Source: a bacterium 1XD21-70 (lineage in GTDB: Bacteria > Bacillota > Clostridia > Lachnospirales > Lachnospiraceae). Taken from it: a stretch of 37,470 bases of DNA. The stretch spans positions 1 through 37,470 of the forward strand of contig RAYB01000048.1 in assembly GCA_003669055.1 (NCBI GenBank), given 5' to 3'. Position numbers and translations under genes: made by a program. How positions within the stretch are numbered: the first letter of the stretch is position 1; each line of letters begins with the position of its first letter. This document shows positions 15,624-24,655 of the stretch, one piece after another. Under the pieces are notes generated by a model. It was not told where the DNA came from. It searched no databases and saw only the letters and a program-made list of their open reading frames with translations.

Positions 15624-17633
15624 ATGTGTCAGGAAAAAAATTGCAATTGTAAAAAGCCCTATTATATCACGACAGCCATTGCCTATACATCCGGGAAGCC
15701 TCATATCGGCAATACCTATGAGATTGTGCTGGCAGACAGCATAGCACGGTTTAAGCGGGAGCAAGGGTATGATGTGCGGTTTCAGACCGGAACCGATGAG
15801 CACGGGCAGAAGATTGAGTTAAAGGCGCAGGAGGCCGGGATTACGCCGCAGGAGTTTGTGGACGGGGTAGCATCCCAGATCCGGGGGATTTGGGATTTGA
15901 TGAACACCTCTTATGATAAATTTATCCGTACCACGGATAAGGACCATGAAGCTATGGTTCAGAAGATTTTCAAGAAGCTGTATGACCAGGGGGATATCTA
16001 TAAAGGCTACTATGAGGGGTTGTACTGCACCCCGTGTGAATCCTTCTTTACGGAGTCTCAGTTGGTGGACGGCAAGTGCCCGGACTGCGGGCGGGAGGTG
16101 CTGCCGGCAAAGGAAGAGGCTTACTTTTTTAAGATGAGCAAGTATGCAGACCGGCTGATTGAGCATATCAACACCCACCCGGAGTTTATCCAGCCGGTGG
16201 CGCGTAAGAATGAGATGATGAACAATTTCCTGCTCCCAGGCCTTCAGGATTTATGCGTGTCGCGCACCTCGTTTACCTGGGGGATCCCGGTCAGTTTTGA
16301 CCCGAAGCATGTGACTTATGTGTGGCTGGATGCCCTGACCAACTATATAACAGGGTTGGGATATAGCTGTGACGGCAGCCACGGGGAACTGTACCAGAAA
16401 TACTGGCCGGCAGACCTGCATCTGATTGGGAAGGATATTATCCGCTTCCATACGATTTACTGGCCAATCTTTTTGATGGCGCTGGATGTTCCGCTGCCTA
16501 AGCAGGTGTTTGGCCATCCGTGGCTGCTGCAAAGTGGCGGGAAGATGAGCAAATCCAAGGGGAACGTGCTGTATGCGGATACGCTGGCAGAGGTGTTCGG
16601 CGTGGATGCAGTGCGCTATTTTGTCCTGCATGAGATGCCGTTTGACAATGACGGTGTGATTTCCTGGGAATTGATGGTAGAGCGCCTGAATTCGGATCTG
16701 GCCAATATCCTGGGGAACCTGGTTAACCGGACGGTGTCCATGTCCAATAAGTATTTTGGCGGTGAGGTGCGTGACGGCGGTGTCTGCGCGGCAGAGGATG
16801 AAGACCTGAAAGCCGTGGTGCTGGAAGCGGTAAAGAAGGCGGAGGCGAAGATGGACGAGCTGCGGGTGGCGGACGCGATTGGTGAGATCTTCAATATTTT
16901 CCGCCGCTGCAATAAGTATATCGATGAGACCATGCCGTGGTCTTTGGCGAAGGACGAGGCGAAGAAAGAGCGCCTGGCTGCCGTGCTCTATAACCTGGTG
17001 GAGTCCATTTCCATCGGTGCTTCCCTGCTGGAATCCTTTATGCCGGAGACCTCGGCCAAGATCCTGGCACAGCTGAATGCTTCCAAGAGGCCTCTGTGCG
17101 AGATGGGAGAATTCGGGAAGTATCCGTCCGGCGGCAGGGTGACGGAAAAGCCGGAGATCCTGTTCGCCCGCATGGAGGTGGAAAAGGTCTTAGAGCAGGT
17201 GGAAGCGATGCAGCCCGCAGAAGGCAAGGCGGACGGCAGCGAGGCAAAAGAGGAGCAGGGCAAGGCAGATGGTGAAAATGAGCCTGTAGTTGATATTGAG
17301 GCAAAGCCGGAGATCACCTATGATGATTTTGCCCGCCTGCAGTTCCAGGTGGGGGAGGTGGTTGCCTGTGAGGCGGTGGCCAAGTCCCGCAAGCTTTTGT
17401 GCTCCCAGGTAAAGGTCGGAAGCCAGGTAAGGCAGATTGTCAGCGGGATCAAGGCACACTATACCCCGGAGGAGATGGTAGGCAAGAAGGTTATGGTGGT
17501 AGTGAACTTAAAGCCTGCGAAGCTGGCAGGGATCCTGTCGGAGGGGATGCTTCTGTGTGCGGAGGATGCGGATGGCAACCTAAGCCTGATGGTGCCGGAG
17601 AAGGCGATGCCGGCCGGGGCAGAGATCTGCTGA
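15624..17633 (+). CDS. metG: Methionyl-tRNA synthetase
   Basis: Started at the ATG at 15624 with AGGAGGG nine bases upstream, giving 669 residues. The class I signatures are present: PHIGN (HIGH type) near residue 28 and GGKMSKSKGN near 307. The zinc knuckle is split as CTPCESFF and CPDCGRE (about 135-155). The anticodon-binding helical domain follows (about 350-500). After a charged linker rich in Glu and Lys (about 530-565) comes a C-terminal EMAPII-like tRNA-binding domain, FQVGEVVACEAVAKSRKL. This is the long bacterial form. It charges tRNA-Met in the cytoplasm. The extreme N-terminus MCQEKNCNCKK adds three cysteines not needed for the fold. The stop codon overlaps the next start. Confidence 0.97.
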   Translation: MCQEKNCNCKKPYYITTAIAYTSGKPHIGNTYEIVLADSIARFKREQGYDVRFQTGTDEHGQKIELKAQEAGITPQEFVDGVASQIRGIWDLMNTSYDKFIRTTDKDHEAMVQKIFKKLYDQGDIYKGYYEGLYCTPCESFFTESQLVDGKCPDCGREVLPAKEEAYFFKMSKYADRLIEHINTHPEFIQPVARKNEMMNNFLLPGLQDLCVSRTSFTWGIPVSFDPKHVTYVWLDALTNYITGLGYSCDGSHGELYQKYWPADLHLIGKDIIRFHTIYWPIFLMALDVPLPKQVFGHPWLLQSGGKMSKSKGNVLYADTLAEVFGVDAVRYFVLHEMPFDNDGVISWELMVERLNSDLANILGNLVNRTVSMSNKYFGGEVRDGGVCAAEDEDLKAVVLEAVKKAEAKMDELRVADAIGEIFNIFRRCNKYIDETMPWSLAKDEAKKERLAAVLYNLVESISIGASLLESFMPETSAKILAQLNASKRPLCEMGEFGKYPSGGRVTEKPEILFARMEVEKVLEQVEAMQPAEGKADGSEAKEEQGKADGENEPVVDIEAKPEITYDDFARLQFQVGEVVACEAVAKSRKLLCSQVKVGSQVRQIVSGIKAHYTPEEMVGKKVMVVVNLKPAKLAGILSEGMLLCAEDADGNLSLMVPEKAMPAGAEIC

Positions 17634-18400
17634 TGGGGATGCCAAAGCCCCGGGGCGCCGTTACCGGCAGCCAGCTAAAGATGGTTGCCGTGGTTGCCAT
17701 GCTGATTGACCATACGGCATATCTGCTGCTGGGATGCAAGGTCCTGTCGGCGCTGCCGGCATCGGCGGCAGGATATGCCGGATATATTCAGGTATACCGG
17801 GTGATGCGCTGCGTGGGGCGGGCGGCATTCCCCATCTATGCCTTCCTCCTGACGGAAGGAATTGTGCATACCAGGGACTGGAAAAAATACGGGCTGCGCC
17901 TGGGGGTGTTCGCGCTCGTTTCGGAGATCCCGTTTGACCTGCTCTGTTTCCAGCAGCTGGTATCCTGGGAGAGGCAGAATGTATTTTTTACCTTGCTGCT
18001 TGGCCTTTTGGCAGTGGAAGGGGCGGAGTATGCCGCAGGCCGGGCGTCAAGGGCACAGTCCTATCCCGGGGAGAAGAGCAGCCTGGCCTGGATCGTGGCA
18101 GCCGGGATAGGCTGCCAGGCAGCGGTTTTTTTGAGGACGGACTATGATGCCGGCGGGGTTTTGCTGGTGGTGCTTTTATATTTGCTCCGCCAAAGCCGCC
18201 TCAGGCAGTGCGTGGCGGGTTTTTTGTGGCTTTTGGTGACAGAGGCGAGATGGTATTATGCGGCAGGGCTGGCGGCGGCATTTCTGCTGATCGGGATGTA
18301 TAACGGGGAGCGGGGGAGGCAAAGGGGAAAGTATGCTTTTTATGCCTTTTACCCGCTTCACCTGGCGGTGCTTTACCTGATTTATTGTTATCTTCCGTGA
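17633..18400 (+). CDS. TraX-family membrane protein
   Basis: The ATG at 17633 overlaps the metG stop (TGATG), giving 255 residues and suggesting translational coupling; a second ATG six bases later is also possible. The sequence has TraX features: GSQLKMVAVVAMLIDHTAYL near the N-terminus, then GRAAFPIYAFLLTEGIVHTRD, then LGVFALVSEIPFDLL. Seven or eight hydrophobic segments place it in the cytoplasmic membrane. F-plasmid TraX acetylates pilin, and relatives are acyltransferase-like membrane proteins; chromosomal Clostridia copies have no known substrate. No conjugation genes are near. It ends 14 bases before the convergent PRD regulator. Confidence 0.88.
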   Translation: MGMPKPRGAVTGSQLKMVAVVAMLIDHTAYLLLGCKVLSALPASAAGYAGYIQVYRVMRCVGRAAFPIYAFLLTEGIVHTRDWKKYGLRLGVFALVSEIPFDLLCFQQLVSWERQNVFFTLLLGLLAVEGAEYAAGRASRAQSYPGEKSSLAWIVAAGIGCQAAVFLRTDYDAGGVLLVVLLYLLRQSRLRQCVAGFLWLLVTEARWYYAAGLAAAFLLIGMYNGERGRQRGKYAFYAFYPLHLAVLYLIYCYLP

Positions 18401-18414
18401 ATAAGGAGGGTATA

Positions 18415-20868
18415 TTACAGAAAAATTTCCGTTATATAGGCGATCTCGCTGGCAGGAATTTTGATCCCGAAGATGTTCTCGGCATATTCCAGCTTATGTT
18501 CTATCAGGTTCATCAATTCATAGTGCTCATTGGTAAATTGGCTTAAGCGGGAGTAATTCCAGCTTTCGCCGCGGATGGCACGTTCCAGCATATTACAGCA
18601 GTGGCATAAATATTTGGCGGCAATCTCATTGGAATAGGGAAGCTGCAATTCCAAAAGGGTGGCTTTGAGGCATTTTTCAAGCACATTCACTGCCTTTGTG
18701 GTGTCCAGGAACACGGTGGTTTTGCCGATGACCTTGTCCACCAAGTTCTGGATGAAGGCCTCCTGGGCGCTGATGTTTTCTGACCGGATGCTATGGGGCT
18801 CTTTGGACGGAGCCAGCAGGGAGAAGTCAGAGCGGTTGGAAAGGATCTGGCGGATTGTATCCAAAAGCAGCGGCAGGGTGACCGGATAGAGGATGCTGGC
18901 ATCGACTCCGGCCTGCCGGGAGACATATTCGTTTATGGTGGTCAGGGGTTCCATATCGGTAAGGATCAGGATCCCGGAACCGCGGTTCAGCTTCTTGGCC
19001 TTAGCTGCGGCCAGTTTTAGGCATTCCTCCAGGCACATGGAAGCGGAATAGTTGATGTAGTCAATGATATAGTCCCCATATATGGTTTTCATCGCCTGGC
19101 TGACTAAGTCAGAGGCAATGCTTTCCCCGTGGCAGATGACCAAAAGCCCCAGGTTTACCGTGGAGATCCAGTTGGTAAACACGGCAAAATAGGAAGCAAG
19201 GTAATCCACCTCCCGCCCGGAAAAGCAGCAGCCATAGATTTGGGACAGGCTTTCCATGATTTCTGATGCCATCTGGTATTCATCCGGGAAGATTTCCCTG
19301 GAAGCGGCGGGCATGCTGCTTTTTGCTGCCTGGCCGGGGGCATCGGAACGCTTTAGGAAATTGGTGATGTGCAGCAGGATCCCATACAGGAGGTGGATAT
19401 GTTTTTTGCTGCCCTCAAAACGTCCTCTTTTCTGCAGCTGCGCCACGACGATCTGCAGCACAATGGGATAAATATCCCGCTTGATCTGATATAACTCCGT
19501 ATCTGTGAAGCTTGACAGGTTGGAGATATGGTCTATTACGCTCTGATAAATATTCTCAATGGATTCCGTGTCCATCTCCAGCCGGTGTGCCAGGGATCTC
19601 CGGCTTTCGGATTCAGGTACCGGGCGGGAGGGATTGCGGTGCTCCATATATTTGGAATTCCCATGCTGATCCAGTTCTATATATTTGTCGGGAACTTCTT
19701 CCAGGATGTGGCGGATGCTGTCTTTCTGTTCGCGGCTGCAGCCATGGAAGGCCAAAAGTTCCCTGGAGAGATGGTATAAGTGGATATAGACGGTCTGGTA
19801 GCGGTTGGTGAGGCTGTCCAGGTAAGCCCGGGAGCAGGCGGATTTCACCTCGCCTGCCAGCTGGGTGATATTCTTATCGTAGCGCATGGCAGCCATGACG
19901 GACAATACGTCCCTGGACAGTTTCACTGGCAGCCGGATAGTATGCGCTTCTTCTGCAAACATCTTTAAGATCAGTTCGGTCTTTTCATAAATCCCACGTT
20001 CTTCAAGGTCCGGAATATGGATGGCCACCGGGAGGCTTTCTACCAGCACCCGGATGGACTCATCGTCCCTCTGGCGGGTGGTGGAGGCCGCGACCATGCA
20101 TTGGATCTGCCGGGTTTGGGTATCGCCGATGCGGTTGTAGGAGTTTTTGGTAAGGATGGAGGCGAGCAGATCCAGGGAAGCGGGGGCGAGATATTCAATT
20201 TCATCCAGAAAGAGCAGGCCGCCTTTGGCAGCATCTAAAAACCCCCTGCGCGCCTTGTTGGACAGCACATCCCGGGCAAGCCCCAAAAGCTGCTGGGAAA
20301 ACAGCTTGGGGTTTTGGGAAAAATTGTGGCAGGATATGGTGACAAAGGGGATCTGTTCGCCGTCCGCACAGGCATTTTTCTTATACAAGTACATGCAGTA
20401 GGCAAACCTCCCTTTTCCTACGCCGATGGAACCATGCAGAAGGGCGTGAAGGCCATGGGGAGGATAGGCTACAGCCGCTTTGGCAGAGATAATTGCCTCT
20501 TTCAGGCTGGCATTAGCGCCGGTCAGCAGTTCTAAGGAGGTTGCCGGTTCTGCCTGCCCTTCATTCTCGGAGGGCTGCAGCAGGCTGGAGAGTTTTTCCC
20601 CTTTGGCCACGGTCTGGGGGATAAAATAACCGGGATAATGCTGGGTAATTACTTTCCGGTCAAGAAACAGGGTGGGCTTTCCTTGGCATTTGATTAAAGC
20701 CCCGTCTTTCCATAGGCTGTTCAGGATCCTGGATACGTTGGCGCGGTCTGACTTGAGGTCAATGGACAGCGTGTTTGCGTCTGCGCCTTTCCCGTCTAGG
20801 CTGCCGCTTTCTAAAATCTGGCGGGTTATTTTTTTGACTATATTTTGTATTGCCTGGTTCTGTGGCAT
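18415..20868 (-). CDS. LevR-like PTS-regulated AAA+ transcription factor with PRD and EIIA domains
   Basis: Started at the ATG at 20868, preceded by GGAAGGAGGCACC, giving 817 residues; the frame is open further upstream but without support. Order of parts: winged helix (about 5-70), AAA+ domain (about 115-345) with Walker A GSIGVGKG near 146 and Walker B GLLFLDEIE near 218, PRD1 (about 430-510), a mannose-type EIIA-like domain (about 570-650) with H580 in VICHGESIAS, and PRD2 (about 705-817). This is the architecture of LevR/ManR activators, which respond to PTS phosphorylation. The sigma-54 contact loop GAFTGA, expected near residue 200, is not recognisable, the loop being shortened to LLGLARDVLSNKARRG. 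It is divergent from the PTS operon it probably controls. Confidence 0.88.
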   Translation of the reverse strand: MPQNQAIQNIVKKITRQILESGSLDGKGADANTLSIDLKSDRANVSRILNSLWKDGALIKCQGKPTLFLDRKVITQHYPGYFIPQTVAKGEKLSSLLQPSENEGQAEPATSLELLTGANASLKEAIISAKAAVAYPPHGLHALLHGSIGVGKGRFAYCMYLYKKNACADGEQIPFVTISCHNFSQNPKLFSQQLLGLARDVLSNKARRGFLDAAKGGLLFLDEIEYLAPASLDLLASILTKNSYNRIGDTQTRQIQCMVAASTTRQRDDESIRVLVESLPVAIHIPDLEERGIYEKTELILKMFAEEAHTIRLPVKLSRDVLSVMAAMRYDKNITQLAGEVKSACSRAYLDSLTNRYQTVYIHLYHLSRELLAFHGCSREQKDSIRHILEEVPDKYIELDQHGNSKYMEHRNPSRPVPESESRRSLAHRLEMDTESIENIYQSVIDHISNLSSFTDTELYQIKRDIYPIVLQIVVAQLQKRGRFEGSKKHIHLLYGILLHITNFLKRSDAPGQAAKSSMPAASREIFPDEYQMASEIMESLSQIYGCCFSGREVDYLASYFAVFTNWISTVNLGLLVICHGESIASDLVSQAMKTIYGDYIIDYINYSASMCLEECLKLAAAKAKKLNRGSGILILTDMEPLTTINEYVSRQAGVDASILYPVTLPLLLDTIRQILSNRSDFSLLAPSKEPHSIRSENISAQEAFIQNLVDKVIGKTTVFLDTTKAVNVLEKCLKATLLELQLPYSNEIAAKYLCHCCNMLERAIRGESWNYSRLSQFTNEHYELMNLIEHKLEYAENIFGIKIPASEIAYITEIFL

Positions 20869-20953
20869 CGCTGGTGCCTCCTTCCGGGGTGGTGGGGTGA
20901 TGCAAGGTACGTGTCTGTGTGGGCGGATTTCCAGAATTTGGATGAGAGAAAAG

Positions 20954-21130
20954 CGTGTGATTACTTGGGGAAGATTATAACACATATCGTGTGAATGTGC
21001 AAGAAATGTGTGTAATTCGTGCGGATAATTTGTGTATTGGTACACACATGGATGGGCAGTTCGGATTGTGCAAAAGAATTGCAACAAAAATTGGATAAAA
21101 TAGATAAACACAAATAGAAAACGTGTGATT
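20954..21130. promoter_or_regulatory. Repeated CGTGTGAWT motifs between the regulator and PTS operon
   Basis: CGTGTGAWT occurs at 20954-20962, 20988-20996 and 21122-21130. A related palindrome TGTGTA-TTGG-TACACA lies at 21031-21046, and CACATATCGTGTG at 20981-20993 is also symmetric. They lie between the regulator start (20868) and the PTS start (21203), where operator sites are expected. This 334-bp gap holds no gene. Confidence 0.55.
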
Positions 21131-21142
21131 TTTAGGCTAAAT

Positions 21143-21171
21143 TTTACAAGATATGGTTTTTGCATTATCAT
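21143..21171 (+). promoter_or_regulatory. Promoter of the PTS operon
   Basis: TTTACA (21143-21148), a 17-base spacer and TATCAT (21166-21171) lead to a start codon at 21203. No sigma-54 -24/-12 element with correct spacing was found here. Confidence 0.6.
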
Positions 21172-21202
21172 AGGTGCATAACAAATGTTTGAAGGAGGAG
21201 AT

Positions 21203-21601
21203 ATGAGTAAGATACTTCTTTTAAGCCATGGGAATCTGGCCAGGGAGGTGTGGGCGACATCCAAGATGGTTTTGGGTGTGGTGCCGGGAGTAGAATACCT
21301 GACCCTCCCATCCGGAACGGATCTCACGCAGTATGAGGCTGATATCCGCCGCAAAGTAGAAGAGGCAGAGGACGGGATCCTGATCCTGACGGATATTTTT
21401 GGCGGAACCCCCTTTATAACTGCTTCCAGGATTTATGCATCCCTAGAGGACAAGGGTAAGATGGAGATCGTCACGGGAATGAACCTGGCCATGGTTCTCC
21501 AGGTGTTTAACTTTGTGGGGGGCGTGCCGGTGGGGGAACTGAAATCGATCGCCGTGGCGGCCGGCGTGGAGGGGATCGTGGATCTTAAGGAACGTGTGTG
21601 A
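21203..21601 (+). CDS. PTS mannose-class EIIA component
   Basis: Started at 21203 behind GAAGGAGGAG, giving 132 residues. MSKILLLSHGNLAREVW holds the phosphorylated His9 in the SHG box of EIIA-Man proteins, and LILTDIFGGTPFITASRIY is the second family motif. The protein accepts phosphate from HPr and passes it to the EIIB encoded next. Cytoplasmic. It is the first gene of a compact run of six genes on the same strand; the next upstream-most EIIB start lies at the 3' end of this gene. Confidence 0.94.
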   Translation: MSKILLLSHGNLAREVWATSKMVLGVVPGVEYLTLPSGTDLTQYEADIRRKVEEAEDGILILTDIFGGTPFITASRIYASLEDKGKMEIVTGMNLAMVLQVFNFVGGVPVGELKSIAVAAGVEGIVDLKERV

Positions 21602-21627
21602 CGGCAGGGGAAAGGATGGTGTGGAAT

Positions 21628-22095
21628 ATGGCAGTAAAAATGATACGGATTGATGACCGCCTAATCCATGGGCAGATTGTGGCAGCCTGGTCGAAGAGTT
21701 TGTCGATCAAGAGGATTTGGATTGTGGATGACGGGGTGGCAAAGGATACCTTCATTACAAATGTGATGAAGATGGTGGCGCCGCCGGATACGGAACTGAC
21801 GATCACCGGCACGGATGAGGTGGGGGCGCTGCTTGCAGAATATGATGGTTCCGATAAAAATACCCTTATTCTTGTGAAGTACCCGAAAGTGGCAAAGCTT
21901 CTCTTTGACAGCGGCGTGGTGCTGCGGGAACTGAACGTGGGGGGGATGGGAGCCAACGCGGAGCGCAAAAAACTGTTTAAGAATATCTCGGCCAGCGAGG
22001 AAGAGCGGAGGACGCTGAACGAACTGAAAAATGCGGGGGTAAAGGTGTATTTCCAGGTGACTCCCCATGAAAAGCAGACCGTATTTGACGGATGA
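21628..22095 (+). CDS. PTS mannose/sorbose-class EIIB component
   Basis: The start at 21628 gives 155 residues beginning MAVKMIRIDDRLIHGQIVAA. H14 in DDRLIHGQ is the phosphorylated residue in this class. The upstream GTG (21598) and ATG (21616) in frame would add ten or four residues; AAAGGATGG spacing favours 21628. The rest (WIVDDGVAKDTFI, RELNVGGMGA) matches the EIIB-Sor fold. It takes phosphate from EIIA and phosphorylates the sugar entering through EIIC/EIID. Substrate class cannot be read from the sequence. Confidence 0.93.
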   Translation: MAVKMIRIDDRLIHGQIVAAWSKSLSIKRIWIVDDGVAKDTFITNVMKMVAPPDTELTITGTDEVGALLAEYDGSDKNTLILVKYPKVAKLLFDSGVVLRELNVGGMGANAERKKLFKNISASEEERRTLNELKNAGVKVYFQVTPHEKQTVFDG

Positions 22096-22110
22096 AGGAG
22101 GGTGTAAAGT

Positions 22111-22863
22111 ATGTTGATGCAGTCGGTTTTAGTTGCTATATGGGCGTGGTTTAACGGTGGGGTGGTATCGGAATACCTGGTTTGGATTGTGCGGGGGGCG
22201 CCTTTGGTCAGCGGCACGGTTACGGGCATCCTGATGGGTGACTGGCGTGCCGGAGCCATGATCGGCGCGACGATCCAGCTTTTATATATGGGGCAGGTGA
22301 CGGTGGGAGGCATCTCTTCCTATGACAAATGCTATGCCGGTGTGATCGCTACTGCGGTTACGATTGCATCCCATCAGACGGCGGAGATCGGGATAACCCT
22401 GGCAGTTGCCCTGGGAACCCTTGGCCTGGTGGCGAGCAATATCCTGATGACGGTGTGTGTGGCGTTTGTACATATGGCAGACCGCTATATAGAGGAGGGG
22501 AAGACGGAGCATTTGTGGATTTATAACTGGCTTTTACCAAATCTTTTGTGTGGGCTTTTATATGGGGTACCTGCGTTCCTGGCAGTTTTTTACGGCGCGG
22601 CTTACCTTGAGTCAGCCATGAACCAGATACCGGCCTTCGTATCCAAGGCCTTGACTACGGCAGGCATGATCCTTCCTGCGCTGGGGATCTCCATGATGTT
22701 CAAAACGGTATTCAGCCCCAAGTTTGCCCCGTTTATCGTGGTGGGGTATCTGTGTGTGGCCTATCTCCATATGGATATTATTGCCTGTGCGCTTCTCGGC
22801 GGTGCCTGTGCAGTGCTTTACTGGACGCTGAACCTGGATAAACTGGCAGAAGGAGGGAATTGA
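22111..22863 (+). CDS. PTS mannose/sorbose-class EIIC component
   Basis: The 250-residue membrane protein has about seven hydrophobic helices and the typical segment GILMGDWRAGAMIGATIQLL followed by GQVTVGGISSYD. Together with EIID it forms the sugar channel. AAGGAGGGTGTAA precedes the ATG, and the stop is one base from the EIID start, indicating coupled expression. Confidence 0.94.
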   Translation: MLMQSVLVAIWAWFNGGVVSEYLVWIVRGAPLVSGTVTGILMGDWRAGAMIGATIQLLYMGQVTVGGISSYDKCYAGVIATAVTIASHQTAEIGITLAVALGTLGLVASNILMTVCVAFVHMADRYIEEGKTEHLWIYNWLLPNLLCGLLYGVPAFLAVFYGAAYLESAMNQIPAFVSKALTTAGMILPALGISMMFKTVFSPKFAPFIVVGYLCVAYLHMDIIACALLGGACAVLYWTLNLDKLAEGGN

Positions 22864-22864
22864 T

Positions 22865-23683
22865 ATGGGTGAAATAAATGATAAAAAATTAACAAAGTCG
22901 GATTTGCTCCGCTGTTTCCTGATCTGGGAGACTACCTCCGAATCATGCTTAAGCTATGAGCGTCTGATGTCCTTGGGCTTCTGCCATGCCATGGCCCCGG
23001 TGATTAACCGGCTTTACAAAGAGAAGGAAGAGCGGGTTGCTGCTTTGAAGCGCCACATGGTATTTTTCAACACGGAAAACAACTGGGGTGCGTTCATCCC
23101 TGGGATCGTCTGCTCCATGGAGGAGGAAAGAGCCAATGGAGGGACTGTCAGCGATGAGATGATCAACAGTGTCAAGATCGGCCTTATGGGGCCGCTGGCG
23201 GGGATTGGCGACACCATCACCCAGGGGCTTTTAAAAACGGTTTTGCTGGCGATCTTTGTGGATATGACATTGAAGGGCAATATCGTGGCTCCGTTCATCT
23301 ATGCCGTCCTTTTGGGCGCCTATATATTGGGGATGGGATATTTTACCTTCTTTTCCGGCTATAGGCTGGGGCAGAATGTGCTGACCAAGATCACGGATCC
23401 TTCCATTATGAGAAAGATTACCAACAGCTTGTCGATCCTTGGCCTGGTGATTGCCGGGGCGATGATGGTCAACAACGTTTCCATTGTTACGCCGCTTGCC
23501 ATCCATGTGGGGGAGACTTCCGTGGTGATCCAGGAACTTCTGGATTCCATTCTCCCCGGCATGCTGAGCGTGATTTTTGTCATGATGTGTTTCGGGCTGA
23601 TGAAGAAAAATGTCAGCGTGTTTAAGATTATGGTTCTTTTGTTTGCGGTTGCGCTTGTGGGGGCATTCTGTGGGATTTTGTGA
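22865..23683 (+). CDS. PTS mannose-class EIID component
   Basis: The 272-residue protein starts with a soluble part (LTKSDLLRCFLIWETTSESC, then GFCHAMAPVINRLY), followed by SVKIGLMGPLAGIGDTITQG, the family hallmark, and several C-terminal membrane helices. EIID exists only in the mannose class of PTS and completes the permease with EIIC. AGAAGGAGGGAATTGAT precedes the ATG. With EIIA, EIIB and EIIC the set is complete in this operon. Confidence 0.94.
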   Translation: MGEINDKKLTKSDLLRCFLIWETTSESCLSYERLMSLGFCHAMAPVINRLYKEKEERVAALKRHMVFFNTENNWGAFIPGIVCSMEEERANGGTVSDEMINSVKIGLMGPLAGIGDTITQGLLKTVLLAIFVDMTLKGNIVAPFIYAVLLGAYILGMGYFTFFSGYRLGQNVLTKITDPSIMRKITNSLSILGLVIAGAMMVNNVSIVTPLAIHVGETSVVIQELLDSILPGMLSVIFVMMCFGLMKKNVSVFKIMVLLFAVALVGAFCGIL

Positions 23684-23750
23684 GGGATTGCCGGTTTGGT
23701 GATATTAGGATATCTATTATGAGGATAAGAGATAAAGGAGAGATTGTGCG

Positions 23751-24575
23751 ATGAGGAAGACTTGGTTATCGGATGTGGTGGGAACAGAGAAGGCGGCATT
23801 TGGGCTGGTGCACCTGCTGGCGCTCCCGGGTGATCCGATGTATGACCCGGAGGGCGGCATGGAAAAGGTCTATGAGGCAGCTTTAGCGGATATCACGGCT
23901 TTGCAGGAAGGGGGGATCGATGCGCTGCATTTTTCCAATGAGTTCAGCTTCCCTTACCAGAAGAACCCGCCGAAGGAGATTCTGTCTGCCATGGCCTATA
24001 TTATCGGCAGGCTGAAGCCGCATATCCGTGTGCCGTACGGAGCCAATGTGATCAGCAATCCGTCAGACAGCGTGGCCTTGTGTGCCACAACAGGGGCAAG
24101 CTTCACCCGGGGGACGTTTTCCGGCGTCTATTCCGGCAACATGGGGCTTTATGACACTGCGGTCGGGGATTATGTGCGTCTGCGCCACAACCTGCATGCC
24201 GACCATGTGAAGATGATCCACTATGTAACCCCGGAATCCAGCGCGGATATCGGCGGCCGGGATCCCCTGGCCTCGGCGCTGTCGGCGCAGTTCAACAATA
24301 TGCCGGACGGTTTTGCCGTGCCGGGCGCCACGGCAGGCAAGTCCGCAGATATTTCGCTGCTTCACCAGCTGAGGGAGGCGATGCCGGATATGGTTCTGGT
24401 GGCGTCTACGGGCGTGAAGTATGAGACGGTTGAGGATATCTACGCTGTGTGCGATGCGGCATTTATTGCCACCAGCTTAAAGAAGGACGGAATTTTTGCG
24501 AACCCTATGGATAAAGGCCGGGTGAAACGCTTTATGGATAAGCTGAGGGAATACCGGGGAGAGGGCAGGCATTAA
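23751..24575 (+). CDS. BtpA/SgcQ-family TIM-barrel protein
   Basis: The 274-residue protein carries FGLVHLLALPGDPMY, EGGIDALHFSNEFSFPY, RVPYGANVISNPSDSVAL and VASTGVKYETVEDIYAVC, a pattern of the BtpA/SgcQ family. The prokaryotic members include BtpA, needed for photosystem I biogenesis in cyanobacteria, and SgcQ of the E. coli sgc PTS locus; neither has a settled enzymatic reaction. Repeated Asp/His-rich strand ends suggest a sugar-phosphate-handling barrel. It lies 67 bases after EIID with a good GGAGA site and probably belongs to the PTS operon, so it may act on the imported phosphorylated sugar. Family call firm, reaction unknown. Confidence 0.85.
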   Translation: MRKTWLSDVVGTEKAAFGLVHLLALPGDPMYDPEGGMEKVYEAALADITALQEGGIDALHFSNEFSFPYQKNPPKEILSAMAYIIGRLKPHIRVPYGANVISNPSDSVALCATTGASFTRGTFSGVYSGNMGLYDTAVGDYVRLRHNLHADHVKMIHYVTPESSADIGGRDPLASALSAQFNNMPDGFAVPGATAGKSADISLLHQLREAMPDMVLVASTGVKYETVEDIYAVCDAAFIATSLKKDGIFANPMDKGRVKRFMDKLREYRGEGRH

Positions 24576-24655
24576 ATGGCAGAATAGGGATCCTGGGCTT
24601 AAGGATGGCAGGCGAAGGGCGGGGGTTTCGGCTTCGCAAAGATAGGAGGGAGCCT

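Noticed and set aside
21130-21185. Sigma-54 promoter before the PTS operon
   Set aside because: TGG and TTGCA are both present but too close together for a -24/-12 element; a SigA-type pair fits better.
20869-21354. N-terminal 160-residue extension of the LevR-like protein
   Set aside because: It runs through the promoter region of the divergent PTS operon, has no domain, and the ATG at 20868 has a good ribosome binding site.
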